Notes: generated by a model not told the origin, from the sequence alone. Positions 1 to 8,005 are shown, numbered from the stretch's first letter. The stretch is DNA of 64,000 bases from Flavobacterium okayamense (GCF_019702945.1 NZ_AP024749.1:2666001-2730000); one strand, 5' to 3'. Made by a program: numbers and translations.

Positions 1-2
1 AC

Positions 3-176
3 AATCAACTTTTTGGTTTTACCGATTTAAAAAAATTACAAGATGTTGGGATTGTTGAAGGTTTGTTAGATAAATTGATTGAAAATATGAATCAATTAAG
101 TGATTCTGAAAAATTACAAAATAAACGTCAAATAGATTTTATAAAACTACATTATCCTGAATTATGCAAAAGATAA
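3..176 (+). CDS. C-terminal fragment of an unknown protein (cut by window start)
   Basis: A frame open from the first bases ends at a TAA at 174-176 and reads as 57 residues ending HYPELCKR. The composition is charged and mostly helical, with Leu/Lys/Asp/Glu enriched and no membrane segment or recognisable motif. Its last codons overlap the ATG of the next gene (164) by 13 nt, so the two are probably translationally coupled and belong to one transcript. I do not recognise the family. Because no attC-like palindrome separates it from the following lipoprotein gene, the pair could share one cassette of the accessory block. Confidence 0.5.
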   Translation, partial: NQLFGFTDLKKLQDVGIVEGLLDKLIENMNQLSDSEKLQNKRQIDFIKLHYPELCKR

Positions 177-775
177 TTAAACAATCTCTTTTATATGTAT
201 TTATCACTTTTTTTATTTTTGGGTGTAAAACACACACAAGTAAAATTGAAGGTGAGTATTTTAATGATCTAGATTTTGACCATATAAAAAATCTAACAAA
301 AAATGTTAATTTAGATAGTATTAGGTCAAATACCTCTGATTTTTACGACATTGAAATTTGTTCGAAACCAAATAAAAAGGTTTTTAATTTGGAAGAGAAA
401 AAACTATTTTCAATGCAGATAACAAACTATGGAACAAAAGAATTATATCTACCTGAGTGGTTTAGAAATAATAAAGATTATAATAATGTAGAAATGACTT
501 TCGAAATCTATAAAAAAGAAAAAGATAAGTATATAAAATACATTCAAAAAAGAATGAAAACCGACATTTTTAGACATCCAGCAATAAACCATCCAAAAAG
601 AGTTATTTTTGAAACAAACAAAGGTAAACACATAGCTTATGAGAATATATGGTTTGACATTTACCAAAAAATAGTTGATGAAGGTTCATATAACGCAAAA
701 ATTTATATTGACCTTTCAAACTTTGGATATTTTAAGATACTTGAAACAGAATTATTTTTTGAAGTAAAAGAATAA
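164..775 (+). CDS. Hypothetical lipoprotein
   Basis: A 203-residue protein with a typical lipoprotein signal: a positive start (MQKIIKQ), a hydrophobic stretch, and a lipobox FIFGC with the modifiable Cys at about residue 21. The mature part is Lys/Glu/Tyr-rich with alternating beta-type segments and no catalytic motif I recognise. It overlaps the upstream fragment by 13 nt. It is followed within 6 nt by the first attC-like palindrome, which makes it the left-most visible gene of the cassette-like array. Location in the cell envelope is inferred from the lipobox. Function is unknown. Confidence 0.7.
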   Translation: MQKIIKQSLLYVFITFFIFGCKTHTSKIEGEYFNDLDFDHIKNLTKNVNLDSIRSNTSDFYDIEICSKPNKKVFNLEEKKLFSMQITNYGTKELYLPEWFRNNKDYNNVEMTFEIYKKEKDKYIKYIQKRMKTDIFRHPAINHPKRVIFETNKGKHIAYENIWFDIYQKIVDEGSYNAKIYIDLSNFGYFKILETELFFEVKE

Positions 776-780
776 ATACA

Positions 781-918
781 GCCTACAACCACAGTTTGTA
801 GCAATAGCGACTTTCAGGATAAACTGAAAGTCGTTTTTGTAATTGTAAAGGTTCATGATTTATTAAAAGTTTTGGTATATTTGATCGCTACTGATACAAG
901 CTGTATAACGTTAGCGCC
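781..918 (+). other. attC-like palindromic site A
   Basis: The outer arms ACAGTTTGTAGCAATAGCGA (791-810) and TCGCTACTGATACAAGCTGT (885-904) are reverse complements at 17 of 20 positions. The site begins with CTACAAC and ends with GTTAGCGCC (910-918). A perfect 10-bp hairpin (CGACTTTCAG 808-817 / CTGAAAGTCG 824-833) lies inside. An imperfect long palindrome with unpaired bases between an AAC core and a GTT core, placed just after one small gene and 27 nt before the next, is the architecture of integron attC sites. The assignment is by structure only. Confidence 0.5.
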
Positions 919-944
919 AATTTTAAAACGACACCAGCAGAACA

Positions 945-1637
945 ATGGGAATATTTGACATTTTTAAGAAGCCTAACAACGGAAGCAATCCCAAAACGGC
1001 TGAACAGAGAAAGAAACAAACCGAAAAATACTTAAAATCTTTAAACATTCCATTCATTGACCATTTACCATTGATTGAAGAAGAAAGTGAAGTAAAAATC
1101 AGGACAGCCCAAGAAATTGCTGAACGAATTTTAGTTTTGGTTTATCTTGCATACGTTTCCGAAGTTCCTGATGAAACAGAAAGCATAATTGACTTTTTAA
1201 AAACAAATTCACTTTGGGATAAAGTTTCGCCAGACGAGAAAGAACTATTTCAAAAAGAAGAACTGACAGAACAAGAAACTGCAAATATTTCTTGGCGTTC
1301 AGAAGGAGTATGGCTATTGCTTTGGACAATCAAAAAAGTTGACAAACTTGAATTACCGACCGAACAAGTTCAGATACCAGAAATTGTTTCACGACTTCCT
1401 GAGTTTCTAACTGACCCGACTGAATTTATTAAAAATGCCAAGGTTAGACGGACAACAGAAATACTTGATGAGTCAGATTTGATTTATAGACTACATTGGG
1501 CGACAAGAAACTCTAACTTAAATAATCAACAAATGCCTGCAAATTTGGATTTGGGTATAATAATGGAAAGACATTATGCGATTAATTGGGTAACATTTTA
1601 CGCCGACGAATGGGACGAAATATCAACAGACACATAA
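945..1637 (+). CDS. DUF4272 domain-containing protein
   Basis: A 230-residue soluble protein. The features I recognise as DUF4272 are the central WRSEGVWLLLWTI segment at about residues 117-129, and a C-terminal stretch with ERHYAINW followed by WDEISTDT. The first 35 residues are Lys-rich (FDIFKKPNN) and probably a flexible tail. DUF4272 proteins have no known function and are scattered among accessory genes of many phyla. Asp is mostly coded GAC here, whereas the core genes of this window prefer GAT, which suggests a foreign origin. The gene is framed by attC-like sites A and B in the cassette-like array. Confidence 0.82.
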   Translation: MGIFDIFKKPNNGSNPKTAEQRKKQTEKYLKSLNIPFIDHLPLIEEESEVKIRTAQEIAERILVLVYLAYVSEVPDETESIIDFLKTNSLWDKVSPDEKELFQKEELTEQETANISWRSEGVWLLLWTIKKVDKLELPTEQVQIPEIVSRLPEFLTDPTEFIKNAKVRRTTEILDESDLIYRLHWATRNSNLNNQQMPANLDLGIIMERHYAINWVTFYADEWDEISTDT

Positions 1638-1649
1638 TAAAAACTGGTG

Positions 1650-1783
1650 CTAACAGCCGTTTATTGCAATTGCTAGGCTCGGTGTGTGTTCGGAATTTTC
1701 TCCGAAAATTCCACGAGGAGTTTTGTACTTGTAATCTTTTATTATAAATTTACGCAACTGCCACAAGCGGCAACACGTTAGGC
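1650..1783 (+). other. attC-like palindromic site B
   Basis: The left arm starts CTAACAGCCG (1650-1659) and continues to GCAATTGC (1666-1673). The right arm is GCAACTGCCACAAGCGGC (1754-1771), followed by ACACGTTAGGC ending at 1783. The arms pair imperfectly, with extra unpaired bases on the right arm. The final GTTAGGC (1777-1783) fits the integron core consensus GTTRRRY. An 8-bp perfect hairpin GGAATTTT/AAAATTCC (1692-1699, 1705-1712) sits in the loop. The next gene starts 13 nt after the core. Confidence 0.55.
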
Positions 1784-1795
1784 AACATTTGAAAA

Positions 1796-2329
1796 ATGAC
1801 CGAAAACCAAAAAAAATCCGACAGACAATACGCTGCTTATATGGCTCGGAAATTTTTTAGTGGAGCAATTTCAAAGCACCAGATTTTAGACAGTTTTCCT
1901 GACTTTGAAAATGATTATAAGATAAAACGACTTTATAATCGGATAATGAATAAGCCGAAAAAAAGCTGGTTGTTTGGAATCTCTGAAACTAAATACCAAA
2001 CTTTTATGAATGAAACTTATGAACTAATTGACGAGCTCGAAACTGGACGATTGAGATTGGATATTATGAAAAGACTATTTAAGGAATTATGGTTGCATTC
2101 GGACAATTGTGCTGAACCTATTGAACATATATGGTTTTCAATTAGTGAAGTTGCTAAATCAACAAATGAATCGAGAGAAGAAATTAGAACGCGATATCTG
2201 AATTTTCTAATTGAAAATGGAATTGTGGAATTAGTATCGTGGGAACCATTGAAACATAGATTTACGGAACTTGGGAAAAAGATAAAAACCGAATCTGATA
2301 TTGAAAATTTAATAAAAAACGTTGCCTAA
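1796..2329 (+). CDS. Hypothetical protein, cassette-borne
   Basis: A 177-residue soluble, charged protein I do not recognise. The N-terminal two thirds look alpha-helical. Residues from about 115 on (ISEVAKSTNESREEIRTRYLNFLIENGIVELVSWEP) resemble a winged-helix recognition helix plus wing, so DNA binding is possible but unproven. No signal peptide or membrane segment is present. Its TAA stop (2327-2329) is embedded in the CTAAC that begins the next attC-like site, a tight packing typical of gene cassettes. Confidence 0.65.
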   Translation: MTENQKKSDRQYAAYMARKFFSGAISKHQILDSFPDFENDYKIKRLYNRIMNKPKKSWLFGISETKYQTFMNETYELIDELETGRLRLDIMKRLFKELWLHSDNCAEPIEHIWFSISEVAKSTNESREEIRTRYLNFLIENGIVELVSWEPLKHRFTELGKKIKTESDIENLIKNVA

Positions 2330-2456
2330 CAATGTATAACCGCAATTACGGCGGATTCGACTACGTCCGAATCCACTCGGAATTGCGAGTGTCAGTGCTT
2401 AACCGAATATTAACGCATATTAACCCGTAACTGACGGTTATACGAGACCGTTAGAA
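2326..2456 (+). other. attC-like palindromic site C
   Basis: It starts GCCTAAC, a match to the inverse core RYYYAAC, overlapping the stop of the upstream gene. The arms GTATAACCGCAATTACGG (2334-2351) and CCGTAACTGACGGTTATAC (2425-2443) pair almost completely with a single extrahelical base on the right arm. It ends ...CCGTTAGAA with GTTAG at 2450-2454. An internal 7-bp hairpin GGATTCG/CGAATCC (2353-2359, 2368-2374) is perfect. This is the clearest attC-like fold of the five. Confidence 0.6.
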
Positions 2457-2532
2457 CACATTCAGCTAAAGCTGACTTTTGTTGCTATATTTTGCTGCGC
2501 TAAATCCCACCCCAAAAGAAATGTGTTCTAAC
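2450..2532. repeat. Perfect 13-bp inverted repeat joining sites C and D
   Basis: GTTAGAACACATT (2450-2462) and AATGTGTTCTAAC (2520-2532) are exact reverse complements. They include the final GTTAG core of site C and the initial CTAAC core of site D. The 57 bp between them contain a further perfect hairpin TCAGCT-AA-AGCTGA (2462-2475) and no ORF. It looks like an empty cassette, or a structured spacer between two recombination-like sites. Confidence 0.5.
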
Positions 2533-2805
2533 GACCTGCTAAACCAAATTGCTTGGAATATTTGCTATAATACAGCTTTAGCTGCCCATCGAGGGAAAAC
2601 GTGTACTAACATAAGCTAAAAGCAATTTGGTCCTATAATTTTTGCTCCCAATAACCGAAATTTGAACCAATAACGTAAACTGCGTTTACTATTGGACAAT
2701 CAATTATCCGATTGTTAAGCGGAAGTCCTTTAATCGGATAATTGCTCAGCAAATTTCTTATATTTACGCAAAAATCATAGAACTGCGTTTAGCAGGTCGT
2801 TAGTG
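2528..2805 (+). other. attC-like site D with nested hairpins, no ORF
   Basis: The ends CTAACGACCTGCTAAAC (2528-2544) and GTTTAGCAGGTCGTTAG (2787-2803) are perfect 17-bp reverse complements. Inside are at least four further stems: ACCAAATTGCT/AGCAATTTGGT (2543-2553, 2621-2631), CAGCT-TT-AGCTG (2573-2584), CCAATAACGTAAAC/GTTTACTATTGG (2667-2680, 2684-2695) and CAATTATCCGATT/AATCGGATAATTG (2701-2713, 2732-2744). At 276 bp it is about twice the length of the other sites. It could be two fused or nested sites, or a folded RNA. No coding frame is visible. Confidence 0.5.
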
Positions 2806-2837
2806 GCAACCTTAAAAAAAGACACAGTACAGAGAAA

Positions 2838-3362
2838 ATGACTGACATAGAAATACAAAGAGTGACGCTTAATGACATTGACCAATTGCAAAAAATTGGC
2901 AGACAGACTTTTTATGAAACATTTTCAGCAGGAAATTCCCAAGAGAATATGACAAAATATTTAGACGAAGGATTTTCCATTGAAAAACTGACGGCTGAAC
3001 TTAGCGACAACAACGCTGAATTTTATTTTGCTACACTTGACGACAACGTAATTGGTTATTTAAAACTAAACTTTGGACAATCTCAAACAGAACTACAGGA
3101 CGACAATGCACTTGAAATTGAACGTATTTATGTTTTAAAGGACTTTCACGGAAAAAGCGTTGGACAAATCCTTTACGACAAAGCAATAAAAATCGCAAGA
3201 CAGAAAAACACTGACTATGTTTGGTTAGGTGTTTGGGAAGAAAATCCGCGAGCAATAAACTTTTACAAAAAAAATGGTTTCGTAGAATTTGACAAACACG
3301 TTTTCAAGTTAGGTAATGACGAGCAGACCGACATTATGATGAAACTAAAATTGAAGAACTAA
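2838..3362 (+). CDS. GNAT family N-acetyltransferase
   Basis: A 174-residue protein with the GNAT fold. Residues about 92-125 carry the core IERIYVLKDFHGKSVGQILYDKAIKIA, a form of the acetyl-CoA pyrophosphate loop R/Q-x-x-G-x-G/A (here HGKSVGQ). The C-terminal beta strand and turn ENPRAINFYKKNGFVEF is the usual motif B end. Such enzymes transfer an acetyl group from acetyl-CoA to an amine; the substrate cannot be told. GAC-rich codon choice differs from the core genes. It is the last gene of the cassette-like array, lying between sites D and E. GNATs are common integron cassette cargo. Confidence 0.88.
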   Translation: MTDIEIQRVTLNDIDQLQKIGRQTFYETFSAGNSQENMTKYLDEGFSIEKLTAELSDNNAEFYFATLDDNVIGYLKLNFGQSQTELQDDNALEIERIYVLKDFHGKSVGQILYDKAIKIARQKNTDYVWLGVWEENPRAINFYKKNGFVEFDKHVFKLGNDEQTDIMMKLKLKN

Positions 3363-3386
3363 TGCGGACAACAAGAAAGGCAGCCA

Positions 3387-3514
3387 CTAACAGCCGTTTT
3401 GCAAAAGCGGGGGTTTCGTGCTTCTATGACAGTGAAGTGCTAAATTCAAGCTTTGTGCATCTAATGAAGTTTAGTGCTGAAAATCCCCGCCTTCGCAAAG
3501 CCTGGGAACGTTAG
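3387..3514 (+). other. attC-like palindromic site E (right end of array)
   Basis: The left arm CTAACAGCCGTTTTGC (3387-3402) continues through AAAAGCGGGG to 3412. The right arm CCCCGCCTTCGCAAAG (3485-3500) is followed by CCTGGGAACGTTAG ending at 3514. The first ten bases CTAACAGCCG and the following TTT are identical to those of site B, although the genes before them are unrelated. After this site comes a core-genome terminator and pepD, so it marks the right edge of the accessory block. Confidence 0.55.
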
Positions 3515-3556
3515 AACAGATATTTATGGCTACTCAGCATTTTTAGAGTTCAATAA

Positions 3557-3585
3557 AAAACTCCCAAGCTTCGCTTGGGAGTTTT
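3557..3585 (-). terminator. Rho-independent terminator of pepD
   Basis: The stem AAAACTCCCAAGC / GCTTGGGAGTTTT is perfectly paired around a very short UUC loop, with an A/T tract on both sides. It lies 27 nt beyond the pepD stop on the - strand. The symmetric tracts mean it could also stop + strand transcription coming out of the cassette array. Confidence 0.8.
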
Positions 3586-3611
3586 ACTATCTACTAATTT
3601 CTAATCACTAA

Positions 3612-5075
3612 TTACTTCGCTGGAATATTCGCTAAAATTTCCAACACAAATTTCCAATATTTTTGTGCAGAAGAAATGCTTGCTCTTTCATCTGGGCTGT
3701 GTGCGCCTTTAATCGTTGGTCCAAACGAAATCATGTCCATTCCTGGATAGTTTTGGCCTAAAATACCACATTCTAATCCAGCATGGCACGCTACAACGTG
3801 TGCTTTGCTTCCGTTTTGTTTTTCGTAAATCGCCGTTAACACATCTAAAATCTCCGAATTAGGATTTGGTGTCCAACCTGGGTAACTTCCCGAGAAGGTC
3901 ACTTCGCATCCCATTAACTCAAACGCAGAGCGTAAGGCATTCGCTAAATCAAACTTAGAACTCTCTACTGAAGAACGTGTTAAACATTCAATTTTTAAGT
4001 TGCCACCGCCTACAGTTACTTTCGCAATATTGTTAGACGTTTCTACCAAGTTATCAAAATCGGCACTCATTCGATACACACCATTATGCGCGGTGTATAA
4101 CGCACGAACCAAATAAAACTGCGCCATAGAAGGCAACACTTTTGCAGGAACTTGGTCTAATTTTTCAATTACAATTTGTAAGTTCGGTTCTGTCGTTTTG
4201 AATTCGGCTTTAATATCATTAATGATTTCTTGCATGTCGAACTCAAACGCTTCGTCGTACATTTCGGCAATAATTACTTCGGCAACACTCTCACGAGGAA
4301 TCGCATTACGTAAACTTCCACCATTGATTTTAGAAATTTGTAAACCAAAATCTTCGTAACCGCTATACAATAAACGGTTCATAATTTTATTGGCATTTCC
4401 TAAACCTTCGTGTATTTGCATTCCCGAGTGACCTCCGTTTAAACCTTTCACGGTAATTCTATAACCCACAGAATCCGCTGGAGCGTCTTCTTCGTCATAT
4501 TCGGCAACAGCCGTTACATCTACTCCACCGGCACATCCAATATCGATTTCATCGTCTTCTTCGGTATCTAAATTCAATAAGATTTGACCTTCTAACAATC
4601 CACCTTTTAAGCCCATTGCGCCTGTCATTCCTGTTTCTTCATCAATCGTAAACAAAGCTTCAATCGCAGGATGAGGAATATCAGTACTTTCTAAAATTGC
4701 CATTATCGTTGCTACACCTAAACCGTTATCGGCACCAAGCGTAGTTCCTTTGGCACGAACCCAATCACCATCTACATACATTTCGATGCCTTGAGTATCA
4801 AAATCGAAAGTTGTATCGTTGTTTTTTTGGTGTACCATATCTAAATGCGATTGCATTACAATGGTTTTACGGTTTTCCATTCCAGCAGTAGCCGGTTTTT
4901 TAATGATTACGTTTCCTACTTCATCTTTGATGGTTTCAAAACCTAATTTTTTACCAAAATCCATCATGAAAGCAATGACTCTTTCTTCTTTTTTCGACGG
5001 ACGTGGCACCGCATTTAAGTCGGCAAATTTATTCCAAAGCGCTTTTGGCTCTAAGTTTCTAACTTCTTGACTCAT
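3612..5075 (-). CDS. pepD: Aminoacyl-histidine dipeptidase (PepD, M20 family)
   Basis: A 487-residue cytosolic zinc dipeptidase that cleaves Xaa-His and related dipeptides. Metal-site signatures are in order: QSHLDMVHQK near residue 75, GADNGLGVA near 115, and FTIDEETGMTGAMGL near 145 with the catalytic Glu pair. LNLDTEEDDEIDIGCAGG follows. The C-terminal HAGLECGIL and SFGPTIKGAHSPDE segments complete the dinuclear site. Length and motif order match the family. The gene stands alone, with a TAACTTTG promoter-like box (complement of 5110-5117) upstream and a strong terminator downstream. Nothing unusual is seen. Confidence 0.95.
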   Translation of the reverse strand: MSQEVRNLEPKALWNKFADLNAVPRPSKKEERVIAFMMDFGKKLGFETIKDEVGNVIIKKPATAGMENRKTIVMQSHLDMVHQKNNDTTFDFDTQGIEMYVDGDWVRAKGTTLGADNGLGVATIMAILESTDIPHPAIEALFTIDEETGMTGAMGLKGGLLEGQILLNLDTEEDDEIDIGCAGGVDVTAVAEYDEEDAPADSVGYRITVKGLNGGHSGMQIHEGLGNANKIMNRLLYSGYEDFGLQISKINGGSLRNAIPRESVAEVIIAEMYDEAFEFDMQEIINDIKAEFKTTEPNLQIVIEKLDQVPAKVLPSMAQFYLVRALYTAHNGVYRMSADFDNLVETSNNIAKVTVGGGNLKIECLTRSSVESSKFDLANALRSAFELMGCEVTFSGSYPGWTPNPNSEILDVLTAIYEKQNGSKAHVVACHAGLECGILGQNYPGMDMISFGPTIKGAHSPDERASISSAQKYWKFVLEILANIPAK

Positions 5076-5167
5076 TATTTTAAGTTTGTTGTTTTTATTA
5101 CGAAAGGCACAAAGTTACAAAGTATATTTTCTTTGAAATTAGATTTTGAATTATATTTACGATAAAA

Positions 5168-6238
5168 TTGCACACTTTGAAACGAAAATACCTACTTCCT
5201 TTATTCCTTATTGTTCAAATCGTTATTGTGAAAACACTTGGCCGTTTTCCAGTATTTATTGAGGAATATTACAGCAAAGGTTGGTATGAAAAAGTTGCTT
5301 GGTTCAGCCGAACGATTTTTGGTAGCATTCCGTTTTCGTTTGGCGATATCATTTACAGTGTCTTGATTATTTTATTGATTCGCTGGATTTGGAAGAACAG
5401 AAAAGGATTTTTTAAAAATTGGAAAACCAACGGATTGACGGTTTTAAGTTGGATTTCTGTTTTCTATTTCTTCTTTCACGTGTTATGGGGCATGAATTAT
5501 TATCGTATTCCGTTACATGAAAAACTACACATTGAAAAAGAATACACCGAAGAAGAATTAGTCGCTTTTACCGAAAAGATGATTACCAAAACCAATGCCT
5601 TACAACAACAAATTACCGGAAATGATTCTACCGCTGTAAAAGTACCATATTCAGATGAAGAAGTGTTTGCCATGGCACAAAACGGTTATGCTAAACTTCC
5701 CAAATCTTTACAAGAATTTCACTACGAGAATGAAAGTATTAAGCCTTCACTTTTACGCTATTTATTAAGTTATATGGGATTTGGTGGTTATTTGAATCCA
5801 TTTACAAATGAAGCGCAAGTGAACACCTTAAAACCCAACTTTACTTTACCGATGACGACTTGCCACGAAATGGGTCACCAAGTAGGAATAGGCAGCGAAA
5901 GTGAATGTAATTTTATTGGTTTTGTGGCGGCAACGCACAATGACGATTTGTATTTTCAATATTCGGCCTATAGTATTATCACTCGCTATTGCTTAGCGAA
6001 TTTGGAACAAATGGAAGAAGGAAAAGGCAAAGCTTATTTTGAAAAACTAAACAAAGGTGTTATCAAAAACTACGAAGAACACGAAGCTTTTTGGGATGGT
6101 TACCACACGCCTATTGATACGTTTTTTGAGTTTTTCTATGACAACTTTTTAAAAGCCAACCAACAAGAAGGGATTATTAGTTACAGCCGTTTTGTGGGAT
6201 TAGCGATTGGGTATTCTAAAGTTGACAGTGTTCAGTAA
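5168..6238 (+). CDS. DUF3810 domain-containing membrane protein with HExxH motif
   Basis: A 356-residue protein with two N-terminal membrane segments (about 8-24 and 56-72) and a third near 95-112, then a large domain carrying TTCHEMGHQVGIGSESECNF. The HEMGH is a zincin-type HExxH motif, and the downstream SESECNF could give the third ligand. The family is common in Bacteroidota and Firmicutes, and no substrate is known. A frame-closing stop at 5147 and the lack of an in-frame ATG before residue 109 mean that TTG at 5168 is the most likely start. It lies about 7 nt after TATATTTAC, a weak -7 box, so the transcript would be nearly leaderless. Confidence 0.88.
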   Translation: MHTLKRKYLLPLFLIVQIVIVKTLGRFPVFIEEYYSKGWYEKVAWFSRTIFGSIPFSFGDIIYSVLIILLIRWIWKNRKGFFKNWKTNGLTVLSWISVFYFFFHVLWGMNYYRIPLHEKLHIEKEYTEEELVAFTEKMITKTNALQQQITGNDSTAVKVPYSDEEVFAMAQNGYAKLPKSLQEFHYENESIKPSLLRYLLSYMGFGGYLNPFTNEAQVNTLKPNFTLPMTTCHEMGHQVGIGSESECNFIGFVAATHNDDLYFQYSAYSIITRYCLANLEQMEEGKGKAYFEKLNKGVIKNYEEHEAFWDGYHTPIDTFFEFFYDNFLKANQQEGIISYSRFVGLAIGYSKVDSVQ

Positions 6239-6254
6239 ACAGTATTCAGTTTTT
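6227..6254 (+). repeat. CAGT-word repeat, left copy of an inverted pair
   Basis: The tract is built of repeated CAGT words (AGTGTTCAGTAAACAGT then ATTCAGTTTT). It is the reverse complement of 6677-6696 apart from 7 extra bases. The two copies flank the small gene at 6265-6621, and the left copy overlaps the 3' end of the DUF3810 gene. Confidence 0.5.
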
Positions 6255-6264
6255 TGACTCTAAA

Positions 6265-6621
6265 CTATTCCATCTTAAAATGAATTGGAACAAACATTTT
6301 AATATTTTGCTGCTTTATTTTCAAATCATCACAATCTAAATTATCGAGAATTTCAGGTTCAATTTTGTCCATATTTTTCAATACAGATTTATTGAATGAA
6401 ACTAACTTTCCTTCCTTAAAAATTTTAATCTCAATAATATCGCATTCTTTGTTTACAATAAACGAAATTAAAACTCTATCTGATTTAATATCTTTTTCTA
6501 AAGCCTCAGAAAACACATCATCAGTTATAACACTCGAACTAAGGTATATAACTTCTTTTTTAACTTCTTGTCCAAAAAAGAATGTAGTTATGAAAAAAGT
6601 AAATAATAAATAAAATTTCAT
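6265..6621 (-). CDS. Hypothetical exported protein
   Basis: A 118-residue protein with a clear signal peptide (MKFYLLFTFFITTFFFGQ, likely cut after FGQ) and an approximately 100-residue mature part. The segment LISFIVNKECDIIEIKIFKEGK looks like the first two strands of a TonB C-terminal-like fold (FxVNKxGxI pattern), which is widespread in short Flavobacterium exported proteins. That similarity is weak and only suggestive. It sits between the DUF3810 gene and NDH-2, bracketed by an inverted CAGT-word repeat, and appears monocistronic. Confidence 0.6.
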   Translation of the reverse strand: MKFYLLFTFFITTFFFGQEVKKEVIYLSSSVITDDVFSEALEKDIKSDRVLISFIVNKECDIIEIKIFKEGKLVSFNKSVLKNMDKIEPEILDNLDCDDLKIKQQNIKMFVPIHFKME

Positions 6622-6676
6622 AGTAATACTATCTATTAGAACTTATCAAATATTATTTCAAGAATACTGATTACTC

Positions 6677-6696
6677 AAAACTGAATACTGAACACT
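6677..6696 (-). repeat. CAGT-word repeat, right copy of an inverted pair
   Basis: AAAACTGAATACTGAACACT is the reverse complement of the left copy at 6227-6254 with a 7-nt deletion. Additional ACTGA words extend to the left from 6664. Confidence 0.5.
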
Positions 6697-6700
6697 AAAA

Positions 6701-8005
6701 CTATATCTCATCACTAACAAAACTTTCAATTTTCTTCTTCTTATACGGACGAATTATTAATCGTGCTTCTCTATCGAAACGAATGTAATTGTACACCCAA
6801 TTTAAGAATACAACAGCTTTATTTTTAAATCCGATTAGAGAAAACAAATGCACAAACATCCATACAAACCATGCAAAAACACCACTAAATTGAAACTTAG
6901 GTAAATCGACTACCGCTTTATTACGACCAATAGTTGCCATTGAACCTTTATCTTTATATTCAAAAGGTTTCATTTCTTTTTTATTGACCAATCGAACAAT
7001 GTTCTCTGCTAAATGTCGGCCTTGTTGCATAGCGGGTTGCGCCATCATTGGATGTCCTTGAGGATATTCTTCAGAAGACATTAACGCAATATCGCCAATT
7101 GCAAAAATAGAATCGTAACCTTCCACTTGGTTGAAAGCGTTTACTTTAATTCTATCCGCTCTTTCAACTAACGCATGTCCGTCTAAACCTGCCACTAATG
7201 CACCTTGTACGCCAGCTGTCCAAATTACAGTTGCTGCTTCAAAACTTAAATCAGAATTAGTCATCACCACTTTTCCATCATAACTGGTAACACGAACATT
7301 TTTCCAAACTTCAACACCTAAATCAATCAAGAATTTTTCGGCTTTTTCAGAGGCATTTTCACTCATCGTATTCAAAATGCGATCACCACTTTGAATTAAG
7401 TTGATTTCCATTTTACGAATATCTAAATCGGGATAATCTTTCGGTAAAATAGCTTTTTTCATTTCGGCTAATGCACCAGCAAGTTCTACACCCGTTGGTC
7501 CACCACCCACTAAAACGAAATTCATCAAACTATGTCGTTCGTTAATATCGTTTGTAAGAAGTGCTTGTTCAAAATTCTCTAAAATTAAACTACGGATATT
7601 TAATGATTGCGGAATGGTTTTCATCGCCATAGCATTGCGTTCCATTTCTTTGTTGCCAAAGAAATTTGTTTTTGAACCTGTTGCAATCACTAAGTAATCA
7701 TATTTTAATTCACCTATATCGGCAATTACTTTTTTCTTATCTGTATTAATTTCCTTTACATCGGCCAAACGAAAGTAAAAATCTTCATATTCTTGTACCA
7801 CTTTTCGAATAGGATACGCAATAGAATCGGGTTCCAATCCTCCCGTAGCCACTTGATACATTAAGGGTTGAAAATTGTGGTAATTGTGCTTGTCTAAAAG
7901 GACAACTTGAAGTTTTTTATTACGAAGTTTTTTGGCAAACGATATTCCGGCAAATCCTCCACCTATAATTACTACACGTGGAAAACTACATTGAGGTATG
8001 TTCAT
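6701..8005 (-). CDS. ndh: Type II NADH:quinone oxidoreductase (NDH-2)
   Basis: A 434-residue flavoprotein that oxidises NADH and reduces the membrane quinone without pumping protons. The N-terminal FAD site is VVIIGGGFAGISFAKKL (residues 11-27). The second Rossmann NADH site is NFVLVGGGPTGVELAGAL near residue 165. The AxQxxxxxGxxxAxN-type quinone-site segment is seen as AQPAMQQGRHLAENI. The C-terminal part has an amphipathic/hydrophobic helix (FAWFVWMFVHLFSLIGF) for membrane attachment. The gene is monocistronic, with a TATCTTTG box upstream (complement, about 8026-8033). Confidence 0.93.
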   Translation of the reverse strand: MNIPQCSFPRVVIIGGGFAGISFAKKLRNKKLQVVLLDKHNYHNFQPLMYQVATGGLEPDSIAYPIRKVVQEYEDFYFRLADVKEINTDKKKVIADIGELKYDYLVIATGSKTNFFGNKEMERNAMAMKTIPQSLNIRSLILENFEQALLTNDINERHSLMNFVLVGGGPTGVELAGALAEMKKAILPKDYPDLDIRKMEINLIQSGDRILNTMSENASEKAEKFLIDLGVEVWKNVRVTSYDGKVVMTNSDLSFEAATVIWTAGVQGALVAGLDGHALVERADRIKVNAFNQVEGYDSIFAIGDIALMSSEEYPQGHPMMAQPAMQQGRHLAENIVRLVNKKEMKPFEYKDKGSMATIGRNKAVVDLPKFQFSGVFAWFVWMFVHLFSLIGFKNKAVVFLNWVYNYIRFDREARLIIRPYKKKKIESFVSDEI

